Positions 15,203 through 22,571 of a stretch of DNA of 36,620 nucleotides are shown one piece after another. Location: contig WHTX01000010.1 in the NCBI GenBank assembly GCA_009377505.1, positions 1-36,620 of the forward strand, written 5' to 3'. Every line of letters starts with the position of its first letter. Positions within the stretch are counted from its first letter, which is position 1. Made by a program: the position numbers and the translations under genes. The DNA is from Acidimicrobiia bacterium (GTDB lineage Bacteria; Actinomycetota; Acidimicrobiia; Acidimicrobiales; CAIXPF01). The notes under the pieces were generated by a model. The model saw only the letters and a list, made by a program, of their open reading frames with translations. It did not search any database and had not been told where the DNA came from.

Positions 15203-15289
15203 CCTCCCCGCCGAGGACGGGCCAACACCGCAGGCTGTTGCCGACGATGCCCCACGACAGCGGCGGTGGGTTCGGCCAGGATGAAGGCG

Positions 15290-18200
15290 ATGGCTCCTGA
15301 GCCGAGGGATGCGAGCGCCGGCATCGGGTTGCTCGGCGGGTTCCGAGTCGTCGTCGGCGGCCGGGAGATCGCCCCGGAGGCGTGGCCGGGTCGGCGCTCC
15401 GCCGAGCTCGTGCAGCTCCTGGCCCTGGCGGACGGGCATCGCCTCGTGCGTGACCAGGTCATCGAGGCGTTATGGCCTCACCTGGACGCCGAGGCAGGGT
15501 CCGCCAACCTGCGCAAGGCGGCCCATCACGCCCGCCAGGCGCTCGGTGACAACGAGGCGGTCGTGCTGCGAGGCGGGCAGGTCGCCCTGTTCCCGTCGCG
15601 GTCGACGGAGACGGACGTCGAGCGCTTCGAGGCCCGCGCCGACGACGCCCTGGGCGGCGACGACCCGCTGGCCTGCGCCGCGGCCGCGTCGCTGTACCGG
15701 GGTGACCTGCTCCCGGAGTCGCTGTACGCGGACTGGGCCCAGGCGCCGCGCCAGCACCTGCGGTCGCGCCGTGTGGAGCTGCTGCGACGTGGCGGCCAGT
15801 GGGAGCGACTGGTGGAGGTCGAGCCCACCGACGAGCCGGCGTACCAGGAGCTGATGCGGTCTGCTCTGGCGACCGGGAGCCGCCCCGCGGCGATCCGCTG
15901 GTACGGGCGGCTGCGTACGGCCCTGGGACGCGAGCTGGGGGTGTTGCCGAGTCGCGACAGCGAAGCCGTCTACGACGAGTGCGTGGCGGGGTTGGGCGCT
16001 GCTGAGCCGGCGTTCGTGGGCCGCCAGGTCGAGCTGGCCAGGGCGACGGCCGTCCTGCGGTCCGAGCCGGGCGCCGAAGTGGGCGTGCTGGTGGTGAGGG
16101 GCGCGGCGGGCATCGGCAAGTCGACGCTGTGCCAGCAGGTGGCGACCGTGGGCCGCCACGAGGGGTGGACGGTCGTCACCGTCGCGGCGACGCAGGCGAG
16201 CAGCCCGTACACGCCCCTCGCCGCGGCCGTCGAGCAGTTGGTCGGCCGTGACCGGGCGTTGCTCGACGCGGTCGGCGCCCGCGCCCGCACCGTGCTGGCC
16301 GAGCTGACCTCGCTCGCCGCACCGGCCACGCCACTCGACGGCGCCCTGACCCGGCACCAGGTGATCGGCGCTCTCCGCCGCCTGCTCCTCGCCGGCAGCG
16401 GCGCGGGGGGAGTCGTGCTCGTCATCGACGACGCCCACGTCGCCGACGAGGCCACGATCGACGTCGTCCTCCACCTCGGCGGCCCGGCCGGTACCCCTCT
16501 CCTCGTCGTGCTGGCCTACCGCCAGGAGGCAGCGCCTGCGGCCTTGTCCCGGGGAGTGGCGAGGCTGGCGCGCGGCGGCAGGGTCGTCGAGATCGAGCTC
16601 GGGCCGCTGGACCGAGCAGAAGCGACCGCCCTCGTCGCCGTGGGCGCGCCCACGGCGCCGGGCCCGGGCGTCGTCGACCAGATCGTCGATCTCGGCCAGG
16701 GCAACCCCTTCTTCACCCTCGAACTGGCCCGCAGCGCGGCCTCCGGGGCGCCCCTGGCGATCGCTCCCACCGTCTGGGACGCCATCTCCGCCCGGTTCGT
16801 CGACCTGGACGAAGGCGCCACCGCGATGTTGGAGCGATTGGCGCTGGCCAGTGACGACCTCGATCCCGCCGGTGTCGTGGCCCTCACCGGTTCCTCCGAG
16901 GAGGAGGCGTTCGCGCTCCTCGACGTGGCGCTGGCTGCGGGGATCCTGGTGGTCTCCGGCGCCCGGTATCGATTTCGGCACGAGCTCGTCCGTCAGGCCC
17001 TCGTGGAGCAGTTCCCGCCGCACCAGAGGATCGCCGTGCACCGTGACGCGGCCCGGCGGCTGGCGACCCAGGGTGCGCCGCCCGCCCAGATCGCCGGGCA
17101 CTGGCTGGACGGCGGCCGTCCTCACGAAGCCGTCGACTGGCTCCTCGCCGCCGCCCGACAGGCGGTCAAGCTCGGCGCCTTCGCTGACGCGCTCGGTCAC
17201 CTCGAGCCGCTGTTGGCGCACGTGCCCGACTACGGCGACGCGCTCAGCTTACGCGCCGAGACCCTCGACGCCCTCGGGGACAGCGGCGCCCCGGCCGCCT
17301 ACGCCGCCGCGGCGCGGGCCGTCGGCGAGGCGGCCGCGCACGAGATCCGGGCCAAGCGGGCACTGGCCCAGCTGAAGTTGGGCGATCCCGGCGGGGCGCT
17401 CCAAATGCTGGTCGGGGTGGAGCCCGTGACCGTCGAGGGGCGACTTGCCCAGGCGCTCACCCTCTGCAGCGCGGCCGCGCTCGGGTTCGCCGATCCCGAG
17501 CTGGGCAGGGCCAAGGCGGCCGAGTGCCGTCGGTTGGCCCTCGAGTCGGGGGACGCCGCCGCGGTCACGGTCGCCTCATGGGCCCAGGGAGCTGCAGCCC
17601 ACGCCCGCGGCGACCTGTCGTCCAGCTTGCGCTTCGACCTTCGCGAGACCCGGGCGCTGCCCGAGCTGGCGATCAGCGTCTTCGACGGGCAGCTGTGCGT
17701 CACCCAGGGGCTCCTGTACGGGGCACGGCCCTACCCCGAGGTCGTCTCGTTCGCCGACTCCTTCGCCGCCGAGGCCGAGCGCCTGGGCGCAGCCCGGGGC
17801 CACGCGTTCGCGGTGACCATCCGGGGCGAGGCGAAGCTGCTGGCCGGACAGCTCGACGCGGCCGACGACGACCTCGAGAGGGGCGCGCGGCTCCACCGGG
17901 CACTCGCGGCGGCCACCGGTGAGGCTCTGGCGCTCCAGCGTCGAGCCGAAGTGGCGCTCCACCGCGGCCGCCCCGCGGACGTCGACGCACTGCTCGACGA
18001 GGCGCTGGCCGTCTCCCGCGAGTCCAACGTCGGCTTCCACCTCCTCGACCGCGTCTATGGGACGAGGATCACCGCCGCCCCCGATGCCGCGTCGTCCTTG
18101 GCTGCCCTCGAAGAGGCCGAGGCTGCGGTTCGGGGCCCGGTGGAGACATGCCCGGGCTGCAGGATCACGCTCGCCGTCCCCGCGGCCATCGCCGCGGCGC

Positions 18201-18442
18201 GCGCCGGGGACCTCGACCGTGCGACCCACTACGCCGAGGCGACGGAGATGCTGGCGACGGTCGTCATGTGCTTGCCCGCCTGGTACGCGGCGCTCGACGA
18301 GGTCAAGGGCCACCTGGCGCGCGCCACCGGTGACGCCGTCGCCGCTGGCGAGCACTTCCACAAGGCCGCTGCGCTCTTCCGCCGGGCAGGCCAGCCCCTC
18401 GACGAGGCCCGCTGCGCCGCCCTCGAGGCGGGCCGGGCCTGA
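15290..18442 (+). CDS. SARP/AfsR-type transcriptional regulator with ATPase and TPR-like repeats
   Basis: About 1050 residues. The first 85 or so form an OmpR/SARP winged-helix DNA-binding domain (GLLGGFRVVVGGREI ... LVRDQVIEALWPH). A BTAD helical domain follows to about 240 (ADWAQAPRQHLRSRRVELL; TGSRPAAIRWYGRLRTALGRELG). An ATPase begins with FVGRQVELA and Walker A GAAGIGKST near residue 270, and Walker B is VVLVIDDAH. The rest is Ala-rich helical repeat of the TPR kind. No C-terminal LuxR helix-turn-helix was seen. Starts at 15266 (GTG), 15281 and 15290 are all possible; I prefer 15290 because AGGA lies 8 nt upstream. It is probably a pathway-specific activator. Targets are unknown, though the neighbouring metalloenzyme or rhodanese are candidates. 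Confidence 0.85.
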   Translation: MAPEPRDASAGIGLLGGFRVVVGGREIAPEAWPGRRSAELVQLLALADGHRLVRDQVIEALWPHLDAEAGSANLRKAAHHARQALGDNEAVVLRGGQVALFPSRSTETDVERFEARADDALGGDDPLACAAAASLYRGDLLPESLYADWAQAPRQHLRSRRVELLRRGGQWERLVEVEPTDEPAYQELMRSALATGSRPAAIRWYGRLRTALGRELGVLPSRDSEAVYDECVAGLGAAEPAFVGRQVELARATAVLRSEPGAEVGVLVVRGAAGIGKSTLCQQVATVGRHEGWTVVTVAATQASSPYTPLAAAVEQLVGRDRALLDAVGARARTVLAELTSLAAPATPLDGALTRHQVIGALRRLLLAGSGAGGVVLVIDDAHVADEATIDVVLHLGGPAGTPLLVVLAYRQEAAPAALSRGVARLARGGRVVEIELGPLDRAEATALVAVGAPTAPGPGVVDQIVDLGQGNPFFTLELARSAASGAPLAIAPTVWDAISARFVDLDEGATAMLERLALASDDLDPAGVVALTGSSEEEAFALLDVALAAGILVVSGARYRFRHELVRQALVEQFPPHQRIAVHRDAARRLATQGAPPAQIAGHWLDGGRPHEAVDWLLAAARQAVKLGAFADALGHLEPLLAHVPDYGDALSLRAETLDALGDSGAPAAYAAAARAVGEAAAHEIRAKRALAQLKLGDPGGALQMLVGVEPVTVEGRLAQALTLCSAAALGFADPELGRAKAAECRRLALESGDAAAVTVASWAQGAAAHARGDLSSSLRFDLRETRALPELAISVFDGQLCVTQGLLYGARPYPEVVSFADSFAAEAERLGAARGHAFAVTIRGEAKLLAGQLDAADDDLERGARLHRALAAATGEALALQRRAEVALHRGRPADVDALLDEALAVSRESNVGFHLLDRVYGTRITAAPDAASSLAALEEAEAAVRGPVETCPGCRITLAVPAAIAAARAGDLDRATHYAEATEMLATVVMCLPAWYAALDEVKGHLARATGDAVAAGEHFHKAAALFRRAGQPLDEARCAALEAGRA

Positions 18443-18484
18443 GCCCCCTTCTCGCAACGCTGCCGGCGGTCGTCGGGGATCGTA

Positions 18485-18531
18485 TTGACAGGTATCGACT
18501 CGTACGCCAAGGTGAACGCATCGACTTCGAT
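18485..18531 (+). promoter_or_regulatory. Promoter with ArsR-like operator
   Basis: TTGACA (18485-18490), then CAAGGT 17 nt later, precedes the metalloenzyme gene. GTATCGACTCGTACG overlaps the spacer, and the dyad ATCGA-CT-TCGAT occupies 18520-18531. ATCGA-type dyads around a TTGACA box resemble ArsR/SmtB-controlled promoters. No arsR gene lies in the window, so a regulator elsewhere would be needed. Confidence 0.45.
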
Positions 18532-18553
18532 CAATCTAAGCGGAGGATGCAGC

Positions 18554-19015
18554 ATGTCACGAGTCCAGCTGGCCCTGAACGTCTCTGACCTGGCGAAGGC
18601 GATCGGCTTCTACTCCAGGCTCTTCCAGGCCGAGCCGGCGAAGCGCCGCCCCGGCTACGCGAACTTCGCCATCGCCGAGCCGCCCCTCAAGTTGGTCCTC
18701 ATCGAGGGCAAGGGCGAGCCGGGCACGCTGAACCACCTCGGCGTCGAGGTGGCCTCCACCGACGAGGTCGGCGCGGCCACGGCTCGCCTGGCCGCTGAGG
18801 GCATGGCGACGGCGGTCGAGGACGAGGTCGCCTGTTGCTACGCCGTGCAGGACAAGGTGTGGATCGACGCCCCCGATGGCGAGCCGTGGGAGGTCTACAC
18901 GGTGCTCGCCGACGTGGAGATGCCCGCTGGGCAGCTGCGAAACGTCGACCCGGCGGCGGCGGAGGACGCCATGTGCTGCGGGTCGGCCTCCGAGTCCGCC
19001 GCCCGGTGCTGCTGA
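18554..19015 (+). CDS. ArsI/CadI-family VOC metalloenzyme (heavy-metal/organoarsenical)
   Basis: A 153-residue vicinal-oxygen-chelate protein. The N-terminus MSRVQLALNVSDL, the block KRRPGYANFAIAEPPLKLVL and ACCYAVQDKVWIDAPDG are diagnostic of ArsI (C-As lyase) and CadI (cadmium-induced) proteins. The vicinal Cys94-Cys95 pair would bind trivalent arsenic. Gln5, His61 and Glu113 fit the family's iron site as I recall it. The C-terminus is Cys-rich (CCG, then a final CC). ATG 18554 has GGAGG 7 nt upstream. It stands alone, without arsR, an As permease or arsenate reductase beside it, which is unusual for this family. Arsenic versus cadmium cannot be told. Confidence 0.87.
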   Translation: MSRVQLALNVSDLAKAIGFYSRLFQAEPAKRRPGYANFAIAEPPLKLVLIEGKGEPGTLNHLGVEVASTDEVGAATARLAAEGMATAVEDEVACCYAVQDKVWIDAPDGEPWEVYTVLADVEMPAGQLRNVDPAAAEDAMCCGSASESAARCC

Positions 19016-19105
19016 GCGCTCCACCTGGTGGGGCTGAGCATCGCCCGCACGCTCTCGGACACCTCCGCGGGGATCGAGCCGTCCTCGGTACCGGCCTTTG
19101 AGAGA

Positions 19106-19155
19106 CGTCCTGTGACCGAGCCCGTCGCTGGGGCGCCGGGCTCGGTCACAGGACG
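19106..19155. terminator. Perfect 19-bp stem bidirectional terminator
   Basis: CGTCCTGTGACCGAGCCCG (19106-19124) and its exact reverse complement (19137-19155) enclose a 12-nt loop. It lies between the converging metalloenzyme and RTX genes. The right arm includes the last codons and the TGA (19146-19148) of the RTX gene. The stem is strong but has no U-tract, common for high-GC terminators. Confidence 0.85.
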
Positions 19156-20318
19156 AGGTCGCAACGAGCGACGCTGCCGCCGGCGGACTCGCAGCGGTCG
19201 ATGCCGTCGCCGCCGTCGAGGGCGTCGGTCCCCGGCCCGCCGCCCAGCAGGTCGTTCCCGGTGCCGCCGAAGAGCAGGTCGACGCCGGCGTCGCCGTACA
19301 CCTTGTCCTCGCCCTCGTCCCCGGCGACCCAGTCGCCCGCGTCCCCGGCCTGGGCCAGCGGACCGGTCGCCACGATGTTCCACTGCTGCTCGACAGCCGG
19401 TTCGTTGCCTCCGCGGACCAGGTCGTCGCCTCGTCCGCCGTACACCTGGTCCGATCCCAGCTCGCCGAACACCTCGTCGTCGTCACGGCCTCCGTGCAGC
19501 ACGTCCGACGAGACGACGGTCGCCAGGTAGCCCAGGAAGTGGGCGGGGTCGAACGCCCACGCCGGGACCGGCGGGGTGACCTCTCGCCCGGTGTAACGGG
19601 TGAACCACCACAGGTCGGCGGCCGTCCACCCGCCGGACGGGACCTGGGAGTCGCCGTAGAGGCGGTCCCGGCCGTCCTGCCCGTCGATCGAGTCCGTGCC
19701 TTCGCCCCCGTAGAGCCGGTCATCGCCGCCGCCGCCGAGGACGTGGTCGTCGCCCCGGCCCCCGTCGATGGTGTCCTCGCCCTCACCGCCGTGGACCTCG
19801 TCAGCGGCGGGCCCGCCGTCGCCGTGGTCCGAACCGTCCCCCAGGTCGAGGAGGTCGTCGCCCTCGGCGCCGTTTACGTCATCGTCGCCGGTGCCGCCGG
19901 CCAAGCGGTCGTTGCCGGGCCCGCCATCCACGAGATCGTCGCCCGCCCCGGCCGAGACCACGTCGTCGCCGGTCCCGCCCGTCACGTCGTCGTCGCCCGC
20001 CCCGGTGTACACGGTGTCGTCACCAGCCCCGCCTTCCACGACGTTCACGCCCCCGGTGCTGTAGATCACGTCATCACCGCCGAGCGCGTTCACGTAGGTC
20101 GTCGTCGCGCCCAACGGCACCAGCACGCAGATGACGTCAGCGGCCTCGGTCCCTGTCACCTCCCCCCAACCGACGACCGTGCACGCCGCCGAGAGCGGTG
20201 CCGGCCCAGCCGATGGGGCGGGTACCACCGCCAACGCGCCGAACGCCAGCGCCGCCGACCCCCCACGAGCGGCACGGCGCAGTCCTCGCCATCGGCCGAG
20301 CGAGGCTGCACGCGTCAC
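19146..20318 (-). CDS. Secreted RTX (calcium-binding nonapeptide) repeat protein
   Basis: A 390-residue protein. A basic N-terminus and hydrophobic stretch ending near SAGPAPLSA suggest a Sec signal peptide. From about residue 75 it is built of GGxGxDxUx nonapeptides (for example GGAGDDTVYTGAGDDDV), which fold as calcium-bound parallel beta-rolls outside the cell. Two inserts break the roll: a Trp-rich one of about 55 residues (GGWTAADLWWFTRYTGREV...) and a shorter one (EQQWNIVATGPLAQAGDAG). There is no enzyme domain and no C-terminal type I secretion signal that I can recognise. The GTG start at 20318 is supported by the signal peptide. It ends inside the terminator stem. The role is likely structural or adhesive. 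Confidence 0.85.
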   Translation of the reverse strand: MTRAASLGRWRGLRRAARGGSAALAFGALAVVPAPSAGPAPLSAACTVVGWGEVTGTEAADVICVLVPLGATTTYVNALGGDDVIYSTGGVNVVEGGAGDDTVYTGAGDDDVTGGTGDDVVSAGAGDDLVDGGPGNDRLAGGTGDDDVNGAEGDDLLDLGDGSDHGDGGPAADEVHGGEGEDTIDGGRGDDHVLGGGGDDRLYGGEGTDSIDGQDGRDRLYGDSQVPSGGWTAADLWWFTRYTGREVTPPVPAWAFDPAHFLGYLATVVSSDVLHGGRDDDEVFGELGSDQVYGGRGDDLVRGGNEPAVEQQWNIVATGPLAQAGDAGDWVAGDEGEDKVYGDAGVDLLFGGTGNDLLGGGPGTDALDGGDGIDRCESAGGSVARCDLVL

Positions 20319-20554
20319 GACGCGGAGCGTACAAGCCCCAATCTTTCATTCGAGCTCGCTCGAGTTGGTCAGCCAGGTACCCGCATGGCTCGCCCGACCA
20401 GCTGGCGTCCTGGACAGTGGCCTGGCCGCGAGCCTCATGAAAGATCAGGGCAAGGACGGCGTCAGCAGCTCGTGCGGCGCGGCGTCGTCATCCCGATGCT
20501 GGGAGAGTGGCGCCGAGCGACCGAGCGCGGAGGCGCCCGAGCCGAGGAGGGGCC
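20319..20554. promoter_or_regulatory. Divergent intergenic region with a 9-bp inverted repeat
   Basis: ATCTTTCAT (20341-20349) and ATGAAAGAT (20437-20445) are perfect inverted arms 87 bp apart. The dyad CGAGC-TC-GCTCG lies just inside the left arm. The region serves the RTX gene on one side and the CMD gene on the other. The AT-rich arms stand out from the surrounding GC-rich sequence. No confident promoter was identified. Confidence 0.3.
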
Positions 20555-21340
20555 ATGCCCAGGAAGACCCACGCCGAACGACGCGAAGCGGGCAAGGACG
20601 TGCTGGGCACGCTGCGGGGCGGCGGGATCGACGCCGACGCCACCGCGGCGGCCATGGAGGAGCGCCTCGGGCCGCTGGGCTCGTTCGTGGTCGACTTCGC
20701 CCTCGGCGACGTGTGGAGCCGGACAGGGTTCTCGCGACGGGACCGCAGCCTGGTGGTCATCTCGATCCTGGCCACGCTCAACCAGTTGAACCAGCTCCGC
20801 AGCCACGTGCAGGGCGGCACCCACCACGGCCTGCGCCGCACCGAGATCGAAGAGGTGTTCGTCCAGCTCGCGGCGTACGCCGGCTTCCCCCGGGCGATCG
20901 ACGCCATGACCACCGCGCACGAGGCGCTCGCCGAGCTGCAGGGCGTCGACCGCCTCGAGCCGAGCCCCCCGGCGCAGCGCAAGGACGACGAGCAGCGCAG
21001 CGCGGACGCCCGCGCCGTCATGGCCCGCATGAGCGAGAACCAGCCTCCGGGCGGGGTCGGGGTCGACATGGGATCCTTCGCCGGGACAGCGGGGCGCTTC
21101 GCCTTCGGGGAGGTATGGGCCCGGGACCAGCTCTCGCGCCGGGACCGGTCCCTGGTCGTGTGCGCCACGCTCACGACCCAGGACAAGCCCGTCGAGCTGC
21201 GCTTCCACCTCCAAGCAGCGCTCAACCACGGTGTCACGCCCGAGGAGCTCGAAGAGCTGATGGTGACCGTGATCGCCTACGCCGGCTTCCCCACCGCCGT
21301 CGAGGGGCTCCGGGCGCTGCGCGAGGTCGAGGGCCGCTAG
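20555..21340 (+). CDS. Tandem carboxymuconolactone decarboxylase (CMD)-domain protein
   Basis: A 261-residue protein with two CMD/AhpD-like helical domains, about residues 35-125 and 165-255. Each has the pattern of RRDRSLVVISILATLNQ or RRDRSLVVCATLTTQDK, then HVQGGTHHGLRRTEIEEV or HLQAALNHGVTPEELEEL. Neither carries the CxxC pair of AhpD, so a gamma-carboxymuconolactone decarboxylase-like activity is likelier than peroxide reduction. ATG 20555 follows GAGGAGGGG. The TAG stop lies within CTAG, the apparent target duplication of the element directly downstream. No protocatechuate-pathway gene is adjacent, so the substrate remains open. Confidence 0.87.
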   Translation: MPRKTHAERREAGKDVLGTLRGGGIDADATAAAMEERLGPLGSFVVDFALGDVWSRTGFSRRDRSLVVISILATLNQLNQLRSHVQGGTHHGLRRTEIEEVFVQLAAYAGFPRAIDAMTTAHEALAELQGVDRLEPSPPAQRKDDEQRSADARAVMARMSENQPPGGVGVDMGSFAGTAGRFAFGEVWARDQLSRRDRSLVVCATLTTQDKPVELRFHLQAALNHGVTPEELEELMVTVIAYAGFPTAVEGLRALREVEGR

Positions 21341-21503
21341 CGTCCTGTCAGGTTGATCATGTCGGTAATTCGACGGGTCTGAACGCCGCTCGCGGCGTCC
21401 TCGTCCTCGCCAGGGGACACCGCCCTGCCTGCGTCCTCGTCCTTGCGAAGCTACGCCCAGCCCTCGCCCAATTCCTCGACGGACCAGCCTGACAGGACAC
21501 TAG
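21337..21503. mobile_element. MITE-like element with 17-bp terminal inverted repeats and CTAG duplication
   Basis: GTCCTGTCAGGTTGATC (21342-21358) and GACCAGCCTGACAGGAC (21482-21498) are inverted with 2 mismatches. They are bounded outside by CTAG at 21337-21340 and 21500-21503. The 159-bp body encodes no transposase. A 4-bp YTAR-type duplication fits IS5-group elements, so mobilisation in trans by such a transposase is plausible. The body has an internal near-duplicate (GCGTCCTCGTCC twice). Confidence 0.7.
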
Positions 21504-21542
21504 GCCGGCCGCGGGTAGCGGCGGCGTCCCACCACGGAACCG

Positions 21543-21579
21543 CGAAGGATCCTCCACCACCACGGTGCACGAACCTTCG
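21543..21579. repeat. Interspersed palindromic repeat, copy 3
   Basis: Third copy of the 37-bp hairpin found at 14556 and 14638, 40 bp beyond the MITE-like element. The outer arms CGAAGG/CCTTCG are intact; the inner stem has drifted (CTCCACC against CGGTGCA). The right flank still resembles copy 2. Confidence 0.75.
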
Positions 21580-21677
21580 CGGCGGTCAGGGCCTGGCGCC
21601 TCGGTCCAGGCCGCTGGCCGGTGATCCCGAGCGGGCGGTCGCACCCCGCCCGTGCCCCCGGTGCTCGTGGCTCGTTC

Positions 21678-22421
21678 TCAAGCGCCGAGGAGGTCGGCCA
21701 CCAGCTCGACGACGGGACTGAGCACTACCGGCACCGTCGGCTCGGTCGTCGGCGGCTGCGTCGTGGTGGGCCCGGTCGTCGTGCTGGTCGTGGGCACAAT
21801 GGTCGTCGTGGGCGGCTCGGTCGTCGACGTCGTCGGCACCGTGGTCGTCGTCGTCGGCGCTGTGGTCGTCGGCGCCGTCGTCGAGGTCGGAGGCTCGGTC
21901 GTCGTGGTGGACGTCGGAGGTTCCCCGCCGGTCGTCGTCGTGACCTCACCGGCCGGCCCGAGCGACGGGCCCACGGTCGTCGACACCGGTGGCGGGGTCG
22001 TGCTCGTTGGTGAGCCGGTCGGGCCCGGGCGACCTGTCACGGCTGGTGAGGCGGCTGGTCCGCTGGCGATCGCCGTCTGGGTCGTCGAGGCGACCGGGGC
22101 GGCGCCCGTCGTTGCGGTGGTGGGTGGCGGCGTCGCCAGTTCGTCACCACCTCGGCCCGATGCGATGGCGGCGGCCACGGCACGCGGGGCCTCGGCCGCA
22201 GGGAGCAGCACCCGCTCGGCGGCCACGGTGATCGCCGTCGGCGCGCCGAGCACGAACCCGCCCTCGAGCGCCGCCCCGGGCAGTGACGACAGCGGGTCTC
22301 CCTCGGCTCCTCGCCCCACGACCACGACGGCGAGGACGGCGACGAGCCCGGCAGCCACGGATCCTCCGACGATGCGGAGCGGCCCCGGCCGCCGACGGGG
22401 CTGGTGTGGTGGAGCGTCCAT
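21678..22421 (-). CDS. Membrane-anchored protein with long Thr/Pro-rich tail
   Basis: A 247-residue protein. A short basic cytoplasmic end is followed by one membrane helix at about residues 18-36 (IVGGSVAAGLVAVLAVVVVG). A small extracytoplasmic segment comes next. From about residue 95 to 235 it is almost only Thr, Pro, Ser and Val (TTTTTEPPT-like), a mucin-like stalk typical of O-glycosylated actinobacterial surface proteins. It ends in a hydrophobic patch (VVLSPVVELVADLLGA). ATG 22421 is the only start with a membrane helix just behind it; the frame continues upstream as a shadow of the ATPase gene on the other strand. The two genes diverge across 150 bp. Function unknown. Confidence 0.7.
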   Translation of the reverse strand: MDAPPHQPRRRPGPLRIVGGSVAAGLVAVLAVVVVGRGAEGDPLSSLPGAALEGGFVLGAPTAITVAAERVLLPAAEAPRAVAAAIASGRGGDELATPPPTTATTGAAPVASTTQTAIASGPAASPAVTGRPGPTGSPTSTTPPPVSTTVGPSLGPAGEVTTTTGGEPPTSTTTTEPPTSTTAPTTTAPTTTTTVPTTSTTEPPTTTIVPTTSTTTGPTTTQPPTTEPTVPVVLSPVVELVADLLGA

Positions 22422-22571
22422 CCTCGGGGACGCTACGCCGTTCACGAGCGCAGATGGCGTCGCGAAGCCCGCGTTGTGCGCATTTTCGGCGGGGAGGTCT
22501 GCAGGGAGGTCTGCCGGGCGCCGCGCCAGGCGTCCTCCGGGCCACTGTCGTCCTGGATAGGGTCGACGACG

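Noticed and set aside
20131-21492. 453-codon plus-strand open frame
   Set aside because: It crosses the RTX promoter, shadows the CMD gene in another frame and ends inside the MITE-like element; composition is Arg/Pro-rich without motifs.
22500-22530. GGAGGTCTGC direct duplication before the ATPase gene
   Set aside because: Only two 10-bp copies; too short to support an element or operator call.
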